A stretch of 64,000 nucleotides of DNA. Source: Rhodocyclaceae bacterium. Its GTDB lineage: Bacteria > Pseudomonadota > Gammaproteobacteria > Burkholderiales > Rhodocyclaceae. Positions 18,110 to 25,125 of the stretch are shown in pieces. Within the stretch, counting starts at the first letter, position 1; each line of letters begins with the position of its first letter. The notes under the pieces are model-generated. The model saw only the letters and a program-made list of their open reading frames with translations, had not been told where the DNA came from and ran no database searches. The translations under genes were made by a program, and so were the position numbers. The stretch spans positions 1 through 64,000 of the forward strand of contig VBWA01000011.1 of NCBI GenBank assembly GCA_006218025.1, in the 5' to 3' direction.

Positions 18110-18531
18110 TGCTGTACGTCGATACCAGCGTACTGGTCGCGCTGTATACGCACGAAGCCAAAAGCGCCGATGTTTCGCGCTGGTACGCCGGCTGCGGCGA
18201 TGAACTTGTTTCCGCCGCCTGGTGCGTGTCGGAGTTCGCCAGTGTCCTGGGCATCAAACAGCGTACCGGGCAAATCGGCGAAGCCGAGGCTCAAATGGCA
18301 TGGCGACAGTTCAAGCGAATGTGCGCCGGCGATCTGTACCTGCTGCCGGTGGAGCCGACCACTTTTCATCGCGCTGCAATCCTGTCGCTCGATGTTGCGT
18401 CGGGTCTCCGCGCCGGCGATTCGCTGCATCTTGCTGCTGCACTGGAGGCGAAGGCCAAGGGCGTAGCGACACTCGATGAAGTGATGGCAAAAAATGCGAA
18501 GCGCCTGAAATTCAGGCTGGCCGCGTTTTGA
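18109..18531 (+). CDS. vapC: PIN-domain toxin (VapC family)
   Basis: A 140-residue PIN ribonuclease. The four acidic positions are seen in MLYVDTSVLVALY (Asp5), the CVSEFASVLG segment (Glu), LRAGDSLHLAAALE (Asp near 102) and VATLDEVMAKNAKRL (Asp near 121). VapC proteins cut specific tRNAs or rRNA when free of antitoxin. The gene is intact and coupled to the antitoxin gene. The module lies between a ParA gene and an unrelated membrane protein, near a second toxin-antitoxin pair, consistent with a small accessory region. Confidence 0.88.
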   Translation: MLYVDTSVLVALYTHEAKSADVSRWYAGCGDELVSAAWCVSEFASVLGIKQRTGQIGEAEAQMAWRQFKRMCAGDLYLLPVEPTTFHRAAILSLDVASGLRAGDSLHLAAALEAKAKGVATLDEVMAKNAKRLKFRLAAF

Positions 18532-18574
18532 CCAGACTTCCTCCTTCCACCCATTCGGCACGGACACCTCCACC

Positions 18575-19246
18575 ATGATCCCCGGCCTGATCCTCGCAGT
18601 CCTCTTCGCCATTGTTGCCATCATCATCTGGCAACGCTACCGGCGACTTGCCCGCGACCGCTACATCCGCGACTTCCCGCTGCCCAAGGGGCTTTACGAG
18701 CGGCTGAAGAAGCGCCGCCCCGAACTCGAAATGAAGGACTGCGTGCTGGTTGCGCGGGGCCTGCGCCAGTTCTTCCTCGCCCACCTGCACTCGGGCAGGA
18801 AGTTCGTCTCCATGCCCTCGCAGGTGGTCGACGACCTGTGGCACGAATTCATCCTCTACACCAAGGCCTACGAAGCCTTCTGCAAACAGGCCTTCGGGGG
18901 CTTCCTGCACCACACGCCCGCCGTGGTCCTCGGCCCCGAGAAGCGCGACAACGAAGGCCTGCGCCGCGTCTGGTGGTACGCCTGCAAGGAAGAGAACATC
19001 AACCCCGCGCAACCGCTGCGCCTGCCCCTGCTGTTCGCCCTCGACGCCAAGCTCGGCATCGCCAACGGCTTCGTCTACGCGCCCGACTGCAAGTCGCTGC
19101 GCAGCGATGCGTCCGGCAAGGTGCATTGCGGTTCCGACTTCGGCGACAGCTCGGTCGATGGCGGCACCGATGGCTTCGGCGACAGCGATGGTGGTGGAGA
19201 TGGTGGTGGCGACGGAGGTGGTGGTTGCGGGGGTGGCGGCGACTGA
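18575..19246 (+). CDS. Membrane-anchored protein with GRDP-like domain and glycine-rich tail
   Basis: A 223-residue protein with one N-terminal membrane helix (about residues 3-20, IPGLILAVLFAIVAIIIW) and a cytoplasmic-type domain containing VVDDLWHEFILYTKAYEAFCKQAFGGFLHH, which resembles the WHEF/Y-FC/HH pattern of the glycine-rich-domain-protein family (PF07173 type). The last 40 residues are almost only Gly, Asp and Ser with one Cys (GDSDGGGDGGGDGGGGCGGG), probably disordered. The biochemical role is unknown. It follows the VapC-type gene by 43 nt and precedes a repeat-rich gap. Confidence 0.75.
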   Translation: MIPGLILAVLFAIVAIIIWQRYRRLARDRYIRDFPLPKGLYERLKKRRPELEMKDCVLVARGLRQFFLAHLHSGRKFVSMPSQVVDDLWHEFILYTKAYEAFCKQAFGGFLHHTPAVVLGPEKRDNEGLRRVWWYACKEENINPAQPLRLPLLFALDAKLGIANGFVYAPDCKSLRSDASGKVHCGSDFGDSSVDGGTDGFGDSDGGGDGGGDGGGGCGGGGD

Positions 19247-19259
19247 TCGCCGTTACCTG

Positions 19260-19292
19260 CCCGCGAAGCGGAATTCCAGGTACGCAAAGCGA
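19260..19292 (+). repeat. 33-nt motif shared with xerD
   Basis: CCCGCGAAGCGGAA, 9 variable nt, then CGCAAAGCGA. The same two blocks with the same 9-nt spacing occur at 48578-48610 inside xerD. Both lie upstream of a dispersed 22-nt repeat. Confidence 0.7.
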
Positions 19293-19319
19293 AGCAGCGC
19301 CGACTCCTCACGCTCCGTC

Positions 19320-19345
19320 ATTCCCGCGCAGGCGAAAGCGGGAAT
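19320..19345. repeat. dRS3-like inverted repeat, copy 1
   Basis: ATTCCCGC, 10 nt, GCGGGAAT, inside the longer context GTCATTCCCGC...GCGGGAATCCAG. Resembles the ATTCCC-N8-GGGAAT repeats known from Neisseria, with a longer centre. Confidence 0.7.
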
Positions 19346-19405
19346 CCAGTGGTAATCGTGTGAGATGCCGGGGCGAAACCCGGCGCGGACGCTCAGGCGA
19401 AGGAA

Positions 19406-19432
19406 GAAAGTCGGTGCTGGTGATACGGCGAC
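19406..19432 (+). repeat. Dispersed 22-nt repeat, copy 4 (intergenic)
   Basis: GAAAGTCGGTGCTGGTGATA then CGGCGAC; lies between the two inverted dRS3-like repeats. Confidence 0.8.
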
Positions 19433-19451
19433 GAAACAAGCCTATCGCTGG

Positions 19452-19471
19452 ATTCCCGCCTTCGCGGGAAT
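19452..19471. repeat. dRS3-like inverted repeat, copy 2
   Basis: ATTCCCGCCTTCGCGGGAAT, a 20-bp inverted repeat with CTGG before and GACGG after, i.e. the same unit as copy 1 but in opposite orientation, so the pair brackets 19346-19451. Confidence 0.8.
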
Positions 19472-19476
19472 GACGG

Positions 19477-19502
19477 AAAAGTCGGCGCTGACGCTACGGC
19501 GA
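19477..19502 (+). repeat. Dispersed 22-nt repeat, copy 5 (intergenic)
   Basis: AAAAGTCGGCGCTGACGCTA then CGGCGA, ending 6 nt before the higA stop codon. Confidence 0.8.
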
Positions 19503-19507
19503 ACGCT

Positions 19508-19813
19508 TCAAGCCGCGGACAGCTCATCCCAGCGGCGAATCCGCGACAGGGTTTCTTCCATGGCGTCCCGCGCCATTTCCGTGTCGTAGTGGCTTTGCAG
19601 GTTGATCCAGCTCTGCGCATCGGTGCCGAAGAACGCGGCCAGGCGCAGCGCCGTGTCGGCGGTGATTGAACGCCGGCCGGCCACAATCTCGCCGATCCGG
19701 CGTTGCGGTACGCCGATTTCCTTGGCAAGCCGGTACTGGGTGATGCCCATGGGCTCCAGGAAGTCATGCAGCAGAATTTCGCCGGGCGTGGCGAGCGGTA
19801 CTTTTCGCGGCAT
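19508..19813 (-). CDS. higA: HigA-type antitoxin
   Basis: A 101-residue XRE-fold antitoxin. TPGEILLHDFLEPMGITQYRLAKEIGVPQRRIGEIVAGRRSITADTALRLAAFFG (about residues 9-63) is the full helix-turn-helix domain typical of the HigA/VapI family. It binds and silences the HigB-type toxin encoded just upstream, in the toxin-first order typical of higBA. GAGGAGAACGT precedes its ATG and overlaps the toxin stop region (9-nt gap). Confidence 0.92.
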   Translation of the reverse strand: MPRKVPLATPGEILLHDFLEPMGITQYRLAKEIGVPQRRIGEIVAGRRSITADTALRLAAFFGTDAQSWINLQSHYDTEMARDAMEETLSRIRRWDELSAA

Positions 19814-19822
19814 ACGTTCTCC

Positions 19823-20101
19823 TCAGTGGTAGTCGACGATCTCGACGCGCCAGGCATGCCCGTCGCGCCATTCGAAGCACACCCGAAACTGGTCGTTGAT
19901 CCGGATGCTCCATTGCCCCTTGCGATCTTTCTTCAACTGCTCCAGCCGATTCTGTGGCGGCACGCGCAGAAACTCCAGCGAGCCGGCAGCGTTGACCAGC
20001 TGCAACTTCCGCATTGCCACAGTGGCGATGTTGGCGAACCGCGCCACACGCCGACCCGCAAACAGCTTTTCCGTATCGGCGCAGTTGAACGACTGGATCA
20101 T
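19823..20101 (-). CDS. higB: HigB/RelE-type mRNA interferase toxin
   Basis: A 92-residue RelE-superfamily toxin: MIQSFNCADTEKLFAGRRVARF at the start and WSIRINDQFRVCFEW in the C-terminal sheet are typical of HigB (PF05015-like). It cuts translated mRNAs on the ribosome. The ATG at 20101 is preferred; an in-frame TTG at 20107 would add two residues. A strong promoter places the predicted transcription start at or next to this ATG, so the transcript may be leaderless. Confidence 0.92.
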   Translation of the reverse strand: MIQSFNCADTEKLFAGRRVARFANIATVAMRKLQLVNAAGSLEFLRVPPQNRLEQLKKDRKGQWSIRINDQFRVCFEWRDGHAWRVEIVDYH

Positions 20102-20107
20102 GTACAA

Positions 20108-20136
20108 ATACTAACGGATGACGCTAGTACCGTCAA
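20108..20136 (-). promoter_or_regulatory. higBA promoter with palindromic operator; predicted leaderless start
   Basis: On the minus strand TTGACG (20136-20131), 17 bp, TAGTAT (20113-20108). Only 6 nt separate the -10 from the HigB ATG at 20101, so the +1 falls on or next to the start codon. The spacer holds a 15-bp near-palindrome, GACGGTACTAGCGTC (12 of 15 positions symmetric, 20120-20134), a likely HigA operator. Confidence 0.65.
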
Positions 20137-20209
20137 TGGATAGCAACATCGCAACTACGGGAGGCATCCGGATACACACGCACTTTGCGGTCAGGTAGCG
20201 CCGATCCGC

Positions 20210-21466
20210 CTATTGCCGTCCCGCCTGACTCCTCCGCAGCGCCCAATAATTGAATCCCGCATACACCACATAAGCCAGCATCCAGGCCACCCCGATCGCA
20301 GGCAGCGAAAGCGAACCGGGCAGCAGCACCAGCAGCGCGGCGAAGAGCGGCAGGGACAGCAACTCCCCGGCAGTCACCGCCCACCCCGCGCCGCGCGCGA
20401 ACAGGCCGAACAGGAAGATCCACGACAGCATGCGCAGGGCATCGCCGGCGAAGAAGGGCAAGGCATCGAACCGGCCGACCGGCAGGCCCTCGCGGTAGAG
20501 CAGCGCCAGCACCTGCGGCAGCAGCAGCCACAGCACGACCAGCGCCAACAGCGCCGGGCGCAGTACCTGCCTCGCTGCTGCCCGCAGTTCTGCGGCAAAG
20601 GCCGGCCCAGCCTTCGCCGCCGCCAGCCGCGGCAGGAAATAGGCATTGAGCAGGCCTGCGGCGACGGCCGTGATCCATTCGCTGGTGCGCCACAGCGCCT
20701 GCACGGCGCCCACCGCTTCCCACGACGCCGAGGCCGCGATCTCCAGCCGCGCGATGGCCAGCGCCACCGGACTCAGAATGCCGATCGCGATGCCTGCCGC
20801 AACGAAGGGGCGCAGGCCATGCCCCGCCGGAGCCGGGTCCTTCGCGGATGCCGCTTCGATGAGCAGCAGCAGAGTCGCCACGGTGCCGAACAGCGCCTGG
20901 CCGCCGAGCAGGGCAGCCAGTTCGCCGCCCGGCCGCGCCAGCCACAGGGCGAACAGCGGCACGCTCAGCTGCGCCGCGACGACCACGATGGCGCGGCCGG
21001 GGCGCGAGCGGCCGAGCAGCCAGGCGATAAGCAGCCCGGGAGCAACGCCGATCCAGCCGACGGCGAGCGCCGGCAAAACGAGCGGCGCAAGGTGCGGGGG
21101 CAGCAGCAGCGGGAGCAGACCGGACACAGCCAGCAGCGCGAGCACGGCAAGGCAAATGCCGGAGAGCGTCAGGCCGAGGCGCAACGCATCGCCCAGAAGT
21201 CGGCGCTGGTGATACGGCGCGACGCCGGCGACGCGGCCGGTGAGGCCGATGCCGATTCCCGCCAACGTGACGCCGGCGACCATCTCGGCCAGGCTGTTCA
21301 CCTGCGCCCAGTGAGCGACGAGTTCGGCTCCGCCGCGCAGCGCGAGCAGCTTGTCGATCAGCGCGCGGCCGGCCAGTCCGGTGAGGACGAAGCCCAGCGC
21401 GAAAATCAGCGCGCCGCGACGCACATCGACATTCCCCGCGACGGGCAGGCCTTCGATTCCGCTCAT
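20210..21466 (-). CDS. Polytopic membrane protein, flippase-like (oligosaccharide/lipid exporter superfamily)
   Basis: A 418-residue, strongly hydrophobic protein with about 12 membrane helices and few charged loops. Overall layout resembles MOP-superfamily flippases (Wzx/O-antigen translocase type), including the last helices LPAIGVAWMLAYVVYAGFNYWALRR. No single diagnostic motif fixes the substrate. The ATG at 21466 is chosen because the upstream in-frame extension overlaps the aminotransferase end region and is Arg-rich. A dispersed repeat copy lies antisense within it (21196-21222), giving P-Y-H-Q-R-R-L-L in a cytoplasmic-type loop. No glycan cluster adjoins, so the role is uncertain. Confidence 0.65.
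   Translation of the reverse strand: MSGIEGLPVAGNVDVRRGALIFALGFVLTGLAGRALIDKLLALRGGAELVAHWAQVNSLAEMVAGVTLAGIGIGLTGRVAGVAPYHQRRLLGDALRLGLTLSGICLAVLALLAVSGLLPLLLPPHLAPLVLPALAVGWIGVAPGLLIAWLLGRSRPGRAIVVVAAQLSVPLFALWLARPGGELAALLGGQALFGTVATLLLLIEAASAKDPAPAGHGLRPFVAAGIAIGILSPVALAIARLEIAASASWEAVGAVQALWRTSEWITAVAAGLLNAYFLPRLAAAKAGPAFAAELRAAARQVLRPALLALVVLWLLLPQVLALLYREGLPVGRFDALPFFAGDALRMLSWIFLFGLFARGAGWAVTAGELLSLPLFAALLVLLPGSLSLPAIGVAWMLAYVVYAGFNYWALRRSQAGRQ
21196..21222 (+). repeat. Dispersed 22-nt repeat, copy 6 (antisense in flippase-like gene)
   Basis: AGAAGTCGGCGCTGGTGATA then CGGCGCG on the plus strand; the host gene is on the minus strand and reads it as P-Y-H-Q-R-R-L-L. Confidence 0.8.
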
Positions 21467-21498
21467 GGCCCGAGTCCGCGCCCGAATCCGGCTGGCGG

Positions 21499-22626
21499 TC
21501 AGCCGATGCGGTCCAGCGCGTCCTTCAGTGTCGCGACGGTGCGCTCGACATTGCCCAGCTTGTCCAGACCGAAAAGCCCGATGCGAAAAGTACGGAAATC
21601 GGCGGGCTCGTCGCACTGCAGCGGCACGCCGGCCGCCGCCTGCAGCCCGAGGTCGATGAACTTTTTTACCGACTGGATATCGGGGTCGGTGGTGTAGCTG
21701 ACCACCACGCCGGGCGCTTCGAAGCCTTCTCCCGCCACGCTGGCAAACCCGCGCGCGGCCAGCAGCGCGCGCACCTGACGGCCGAGCTCCCATTGCCGGG
21801 CGCGCACGACTTCGAGGCCGCGCGCCTCGGTCTCGTTCATCGCATCGCGCACGCGGCGCAAGGCATCGGTGGGCATGGTCGCGTGATAGGCGTGGCCGCC
21901 CTTTTCGTAGGCCTCCATGATTTGCAGCCACTTCTTCAGGTCGCAGGCGAAGCTGCTGCTCGTGCTGTCGGCGAGGCGCGCCAGGGCGCGTTCGCCGAAG
22001 CCAACCAGACCGGCGCAGGAAAGCCCGCTCCAGCCCTTCTGCGGCGCGCTGATCAGGACGTCGACGCCGATCTCGCGCATATCCACCCAGAGTGCACCGG
22101 AAGCGATGCAGTCGAGCACGAACAGGCCATCGACCGCGCGCACCGCGGCGGCGACGGCGCGCAGGTAGTCGTCGGGCAGCAGGATTCCGGAAGCTGTCTC
22201 GACATGCGGCGCGAATACCACCGCGGGCCGCTGCTGGCGAATCGCGGCGACCACCTCGTCGATGGGCGCCGGGATGAAGGGTGCCTGCACGGCCTCGCAG
22301 CTGCGGCGCGCCTTGAGCACCGTCGTGTCGGCCGGAATCCGGCCCATGTCGAGGATCTGCGACCAGCGGAAGCTGAACCAGCCGTTGCGCAGCACCAGGC
22401 AGCGGCGTCCGCCGGCGAACTGGCGCGCCACGGCCTCCATGGCATAGGTGCCGCCGCCCGGCACCACGGCCACCGCGTCGGCGCCGTAGGCGCGCCGAAG
22501 GCTGGCCGAGATGTCGCGCATCACGCCCTGGAAAGCCCTGGACATGTGGTTGAGGGCGCGGTCGGTATAGACCACCGAATATTCCAGCAGTCCGTCGGGA
22601 TCGACGTTATTCAGCAGGGCAGGCAT
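21499..22626 (-). CDS. Class V PLP-dependent aminotransferase
   Basis: A 375-residue fold-type I aminotransferase. The PLP-binding region is visible: cofactor cradle VVPGGGTYAMEAVARQ (about 55-70), conserved Asp in FVLDCIASGALWVD, and the Schiff-base lysine in SAPQKGWSG (about residue 195). Relatives include alanine-glyoxylate, serine-glyoxylate and 2-aminoethylphosphonate-pyruvate aminotransferases; the start, with ALNHMSRAFQGVM, does not decide among them. It is 32 nt upstream of the flippase-like gene in the same orientation, which may be chance. Substrate unknown. Confidence 0.85.
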   Translation of the reverse strand: MPALLNNVDPDGLLEYSVVYTDRALNHMSRAFQGVMRDISASLRRAYGADAVAVVPGGGTYAMEAVARQFAGGRRCLVLRNGWFSFRWSQILDMGRIPADTTVLKARRSCEAVQAPFIPAPIDEVVAAIRQQRPAVVFAPHVETASGILLPDDYLRAVAAAVRAVDGLFVLDCIASGALWVDMREIGVDVLISAPQKGWSGLSCAGLVGFGERALARLADSTSSSFACDLKKWLQIMEAYEKGGHAYHATMPTDALRRVRDAMNETEARGLEVVRARQWELGRQVRALLAARGFASVAGEGFEAPGVVVSYTTDPDIQSVKKFIDLGLQAAAGVPLQCDEPADFRTFRIGLFGLDKLGNVERTVATLKDALDRIG

Positions 22627-22909
22627 TTTTTCACTCCGGTTCGGGCGATTCGGCGATGAGCGGGATCCTTGACTCGTGTCCCGTCGGCTCGATTATCGCA
22701 GCGACACATTGTGCGTGGTTGCGGGAATGCCGGTGCCCTCCGCCCATCGTGCCGTGCGTCCGGCTGAATGACAACAGTCGAGGTTCGACTTCCGCGGCGC
22801 CGGAAAGCATGCCCGAAAGACCACGCATCGATATCCGTCACGACTTCGTCATGAGCTTGCAACACCGCCCCGCCAAAGTCTGCCGTGATCGCACAATCGG
22901 GAAATCACC
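22627..22909. other. 283-bp divergent intergenic region, no gene seen
   Basis: It separates the minus-strand aminotransferase from the plus-strand CZB gene. Short open frames here are Arg/Pro-rich shadows. No strong sigma-70 hexamer pair or hairpin was found. Confidence 0.5.
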
Positions 22910-23380
22910 ATGAACAAGGCAGACCTGCTTAGAGTCACCCGCAAGGCCAAATCGTCCCACATCCGCTGGCGCGCCTATGCCCAGGCCCTGGTGGCTGGGC
23001 TCGACGTTCCCGTGGACAACGCGCCGGTGAGTCATCTGTCGTGCGGCTTCGGCAAGTGGTACTACGGCGAAGGCGCCCGCCACCTGGGCCACCTCGATGT
23101 GTATCGCAACATCGAAACGCCCCACGAAATCCTCCACGATATTTACGGCTGCATCCACGCCCTGATCGACGACGGGAAAACGGAAGCGGCCACGCCGATG
23201 CTCGAGCAGTTGATCGGCGTCTCCCGCACATTGCTTGATGCCATCCAGTTGCTCGATCGGGAAGTGATGGCAATGCCGGATCGCCACTTCCCCGACCACG
23301 CGGCAATCCATGCCGGACACATGGCGGAAATTCCGGCCGGAAGCAGCGGATTCCGGGCGCTTCAGGCAAAAGCCCGATAG
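22910..23380 (+). CDS. Stand-alone CZB (chemoreceptor zinc-binding) domain protein
   Basis: A 156-residue protein made of one CZB domain. The four zinc ligands are seen: His17 in SHIRWRAYA, Cys45 in LSCGFGKWYYGEG (the CxFGxW motif), and His72 and His76 in ETPHEILHDIY. In chemoreceptors and diguanylate cyclases this domain senses zinc or oxidised thiols such as hypochlorous acid. Here it has no transmembrane, receiver or GGDEF part, so it would act by binding a partner protein. The neighbours, an aminotransferase and an SDR, give no clue. The start ATG is the first in frame. Confidence 0.85.
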   Translation: MNKADLLRVTRKAKSSHIRWRAYAQALVAGLDVPVDNAPVSHLSCGFGKWYYGEGARHLGHLDVYRNIETPHEILHDIYGCIHALIDDGKTEAATPMLEQLIGVSRTLLDAIQLLDREVMAMPDRHFPDHAAIHAGHMAEIPAGSSGFRALQAKAR

Positions 23381-23418
23381 CCAGCAGGGTCGCCGACGCA
23401 GTGGCCGGCGCGCCGGAG

Positions 23419-24198
23419 TCAGAACGTCCCCGGATAGGCACCGCCGTCGAGCAGCCAGTTCTGCCCGGTGATGAAGCCGGCCTGCGTCGAACACAGCCAG
23501 GCGCAGGCAGCGCCGAACTCCTCGGGATTGCCGATGCGGCCCGCGGGAATCGTCGCCACGCGCTCGGCCAGCACCTGCTCGTAGGGCACGCCGCGCGACT
23601 TGGCCTGGCCGCCGATCACCGCACCGATGCGATCGGTGTCGAAGAAGCCGGGCAGCAGGTTGTTGATGGTGACGTTGTGCGCCACGGTCTTGCGCGCCAA
23701 GCCGGCGACGAAGCCGGTGAGCCCGGAGCGTGCGCCGTTTGAAAGCCCCAGCACATCGATCGGCGCCTTCACCGCACCCGAGGTGATGTTCACGATGCGG
23801 CCGAACTTGCGCGCGATCATGCCGTCCACAGTGGCCTTGATCAGCTCGATCGGCGTCAGCATGTTGGCATCGAGCGCCGCCAGCCAGTCGTCGCGCGACC
23901 AGTTGCGGAAATCGCCGGGTGGCGGGCCGCCGGCGTTGTTGACCAGGATGTCCGGCTGCGGGCAGGCGGCGAGTGCCGCGGCGCGGCCGGCCGGCGTCAC
24001 GATGTCGGCGGCCACGACGATGACCGTGGCGCCGGTCGCGGCGCGGATTTCGGCGGCGGTCCTTTCCAGCGCCTCAGCACCACGCGCGACGAGTGTCACA
24101 CTCACGCCTTCGCGCGCCAGCGCAAACGCGCAACCGCGGCCCAGTCCCTTACTCGACGCGCACACCAGTGCGCTGCGCCCACGAATTCCCAAGTCCAT
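23419..24198 (-). CDS. Short-chain dehydrogenase/reductase (SDR), atypical active site
   Basis: A 259-residue Rossmann-fold protein with the glycine motif ASSKGLGRGCAFALAREG, NNAGGPPPGDF, and the C-terminal SDR end FITGQNWLLDGGAYPG. The region where SDRs carry YxxxK reads LSNGARSGLTGFVAGLARK, with Asn/Ala in place of Tyr and Arg in place of Lys. This change is typical of one SDR branch annotated as 3-oxoacyl-ACP reductase-like, so chemistry by the usual Tyr-Lys pair is doubtful. It is downstream of the alpha/beta hydrolase in the same orientation (10-nt gap), likely co-transcribed. Confidence 0.85.
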   Translation of the reverse strand: MDLGIRGRSALVCASSKGLGRGCAFALAREGVSVTLVARGAEALERTAAEIRAATGATVIVVAADIVTPAGRAAALAACPQPDILVNNAGGPPPGDFRNWSRDDWLAALDANMLTPIELIKATVDGMIARKFGRIVNITSGAVKAPIDVLGLSNGARSGLTGFVAGLARKTVAHNVTINNLLPGFFDTDRIGAVIGGQAKSRGVPYEQVLAERVATIPAGRIGNPEEFGAACAWLCSTQAGFITGQNWLLDGGAYPGTF

Positions 24199-24208
24199 GT
24201 TCAGCCTT

Positions 24209-24997
24209 TCAAGAATCAGTTTTCAGAAAGCCGGCGACCAGCCGCTTGAAGGTCTCCGGTTGCTCGATGCAGCATAGATGCGATGCCAACGGAATTATCT
24301 CCAGCCGCGCGCCGGGAATGCTTGATGCGATCACTTCGCTCATCGCCGGCGGCGTGCCGGGGTCCTGCGCTCCGACGATGACCAGCGTCGGAGCGCGAAT
24401 CGCGCCGATGCGCGCCGTGATGTCGAGATGGCGGATGGCCGCGACGCAGCCGGCATAGCCCGCCGCCGGTGTACTCGCGATCAGCCGCCCGATGCGCTGC
24501 ATCAGCTCGGGCCGCGCCGCGCGAAACTCCGGCGTGAACCAGCGCCCCAGCGTGGCATCGACCAGCCCGGCGCAACCCTGGCTGCGGGCGATCGCGAGGC
24601 GCTCGTCCCATAACGGCGCAGCCTCGGGCGGAATGCGGCTGGTGGAACTGGCGATCACCAGCTTGTTCAAACGCTGGGGCGCGAGCAAGGCCAGACGCTG
24701 GCCGATCATGCCGCCCATCGACAGGCCGACGAAGTGCGTGCGTCCGATGTTCAGCGCGTCGAGCAGGCCAGTGACGTCGGCGCTCAGTTGTTCGAAGCTG
24801 TAGGCGCCTTCAGACACAGCAGTACCGCCGTGGCCGCGCGTGTCGTAGCGCAGCACGCTGAAAGTCGGCGCCAGCGCTGCGGCGAGTTCATCCCACATCG
24901 TCAGGTCGCAGGAAAGCGAATGCGACAGCGTGACCCAGGGACCCCGTCCTTCGACCTGGTAGCGAACATCGATGTCATTGACGCGAATGGTTTTCAT
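24209..24997 (-). CDS. Alpha/beta hydrolase, 3-oxoadipate enol-lactonase-like (PcaD type)
   Basis: A 262-residue hydrolase. The nucleophile elbow GLSMGGMIGQ (Ser near 100), the oxyanion-hole region LSHSLSCDLTMWDE, RYDTRGHGGT, and a late His region LASHLCCIEQPE match the enol-lactonase/PcaD branch. PcaD opens the enol-lactone in the beta-ketoadipate pathway; no other pca gene is nearby, so the assignment is to the family rather than the reaction. The ATG at 24997 has the ribosome site GGAGG, which is part of a 13-bp duplication flanking a repeat element. It is followed by the SDR gene. Confidence 0.8.
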   Translation of the reverse strand: MKTIRVNDIDVRYQVEGRGPWVTLSHSLSCDLTMWDELAAALAPTFSVLRYDTRGHGGTAVSEGAYSFEQLSADVTGLLDALNIGRTHFVGLSMGGMIGQRLALLAPQRLNKLVIASSTSRIPPEAAPLWDERLAIARSQGCAGLVDATLGRWFTPEFRAARPELMQRIGRLIASTPAAGYAGCVAAIRHLDITARIGAIRAPTLVIVGAQDPGTPPAMSEVIASSIPGARLEIIPLASHLCCIEQPETFKRLVAGFLKTDS

Positions 24998-25125
24998 GCT
25001 GCCTCCGCAGGGCCGCCCCAAGGAGGCAGCGAGCCAAAACCCGGAAACCGCCTCGGCGGTTGAACCGATGTCACCCCCTTTCGCGGAAAGGGGGCCGGGG
25101 GGATTGTCGTCATCATGCTGCCTCC
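24994..25125 (-). mobile_element. Small repeat element flanked by 13-bp direct repeats
   Basis: The core (25007-25112) holds GGGCCGCCCCAAGG at one end and a hairpin, CCCCCTTTC-GCG-GAAAGGGGG (25074-25094), near the other. It is bracketed by two identical copies of TCATGCTGCCTCC (24994-25006 and 25113-25125). On the minus strand this is GGAGGCAGCATGA, which ends the helicase gene (stop TGA) in one copy and gives the ribosome site and ATG of the hydrolase gene in the other. Related elements lie at 45493-45551 and 51764-51866. Confidence 0.7.

Noticed and set aside
19260-19507. CRISPR-like array in the repeat-rich gap
   Set aside because: Repeats are of different families, unevenly spaced and partly inverted; there are no unique spacers of equal length and no cas genes.
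24860-24886. Possible further copy of the 22-nt repeat in the alpha/beta hydrolase gene
   Set aside because: Three or more mismatches, including the changed centre GCCAGC, and the antisense reading LAPTF precedes conserved family residues, so coincidence is likely.
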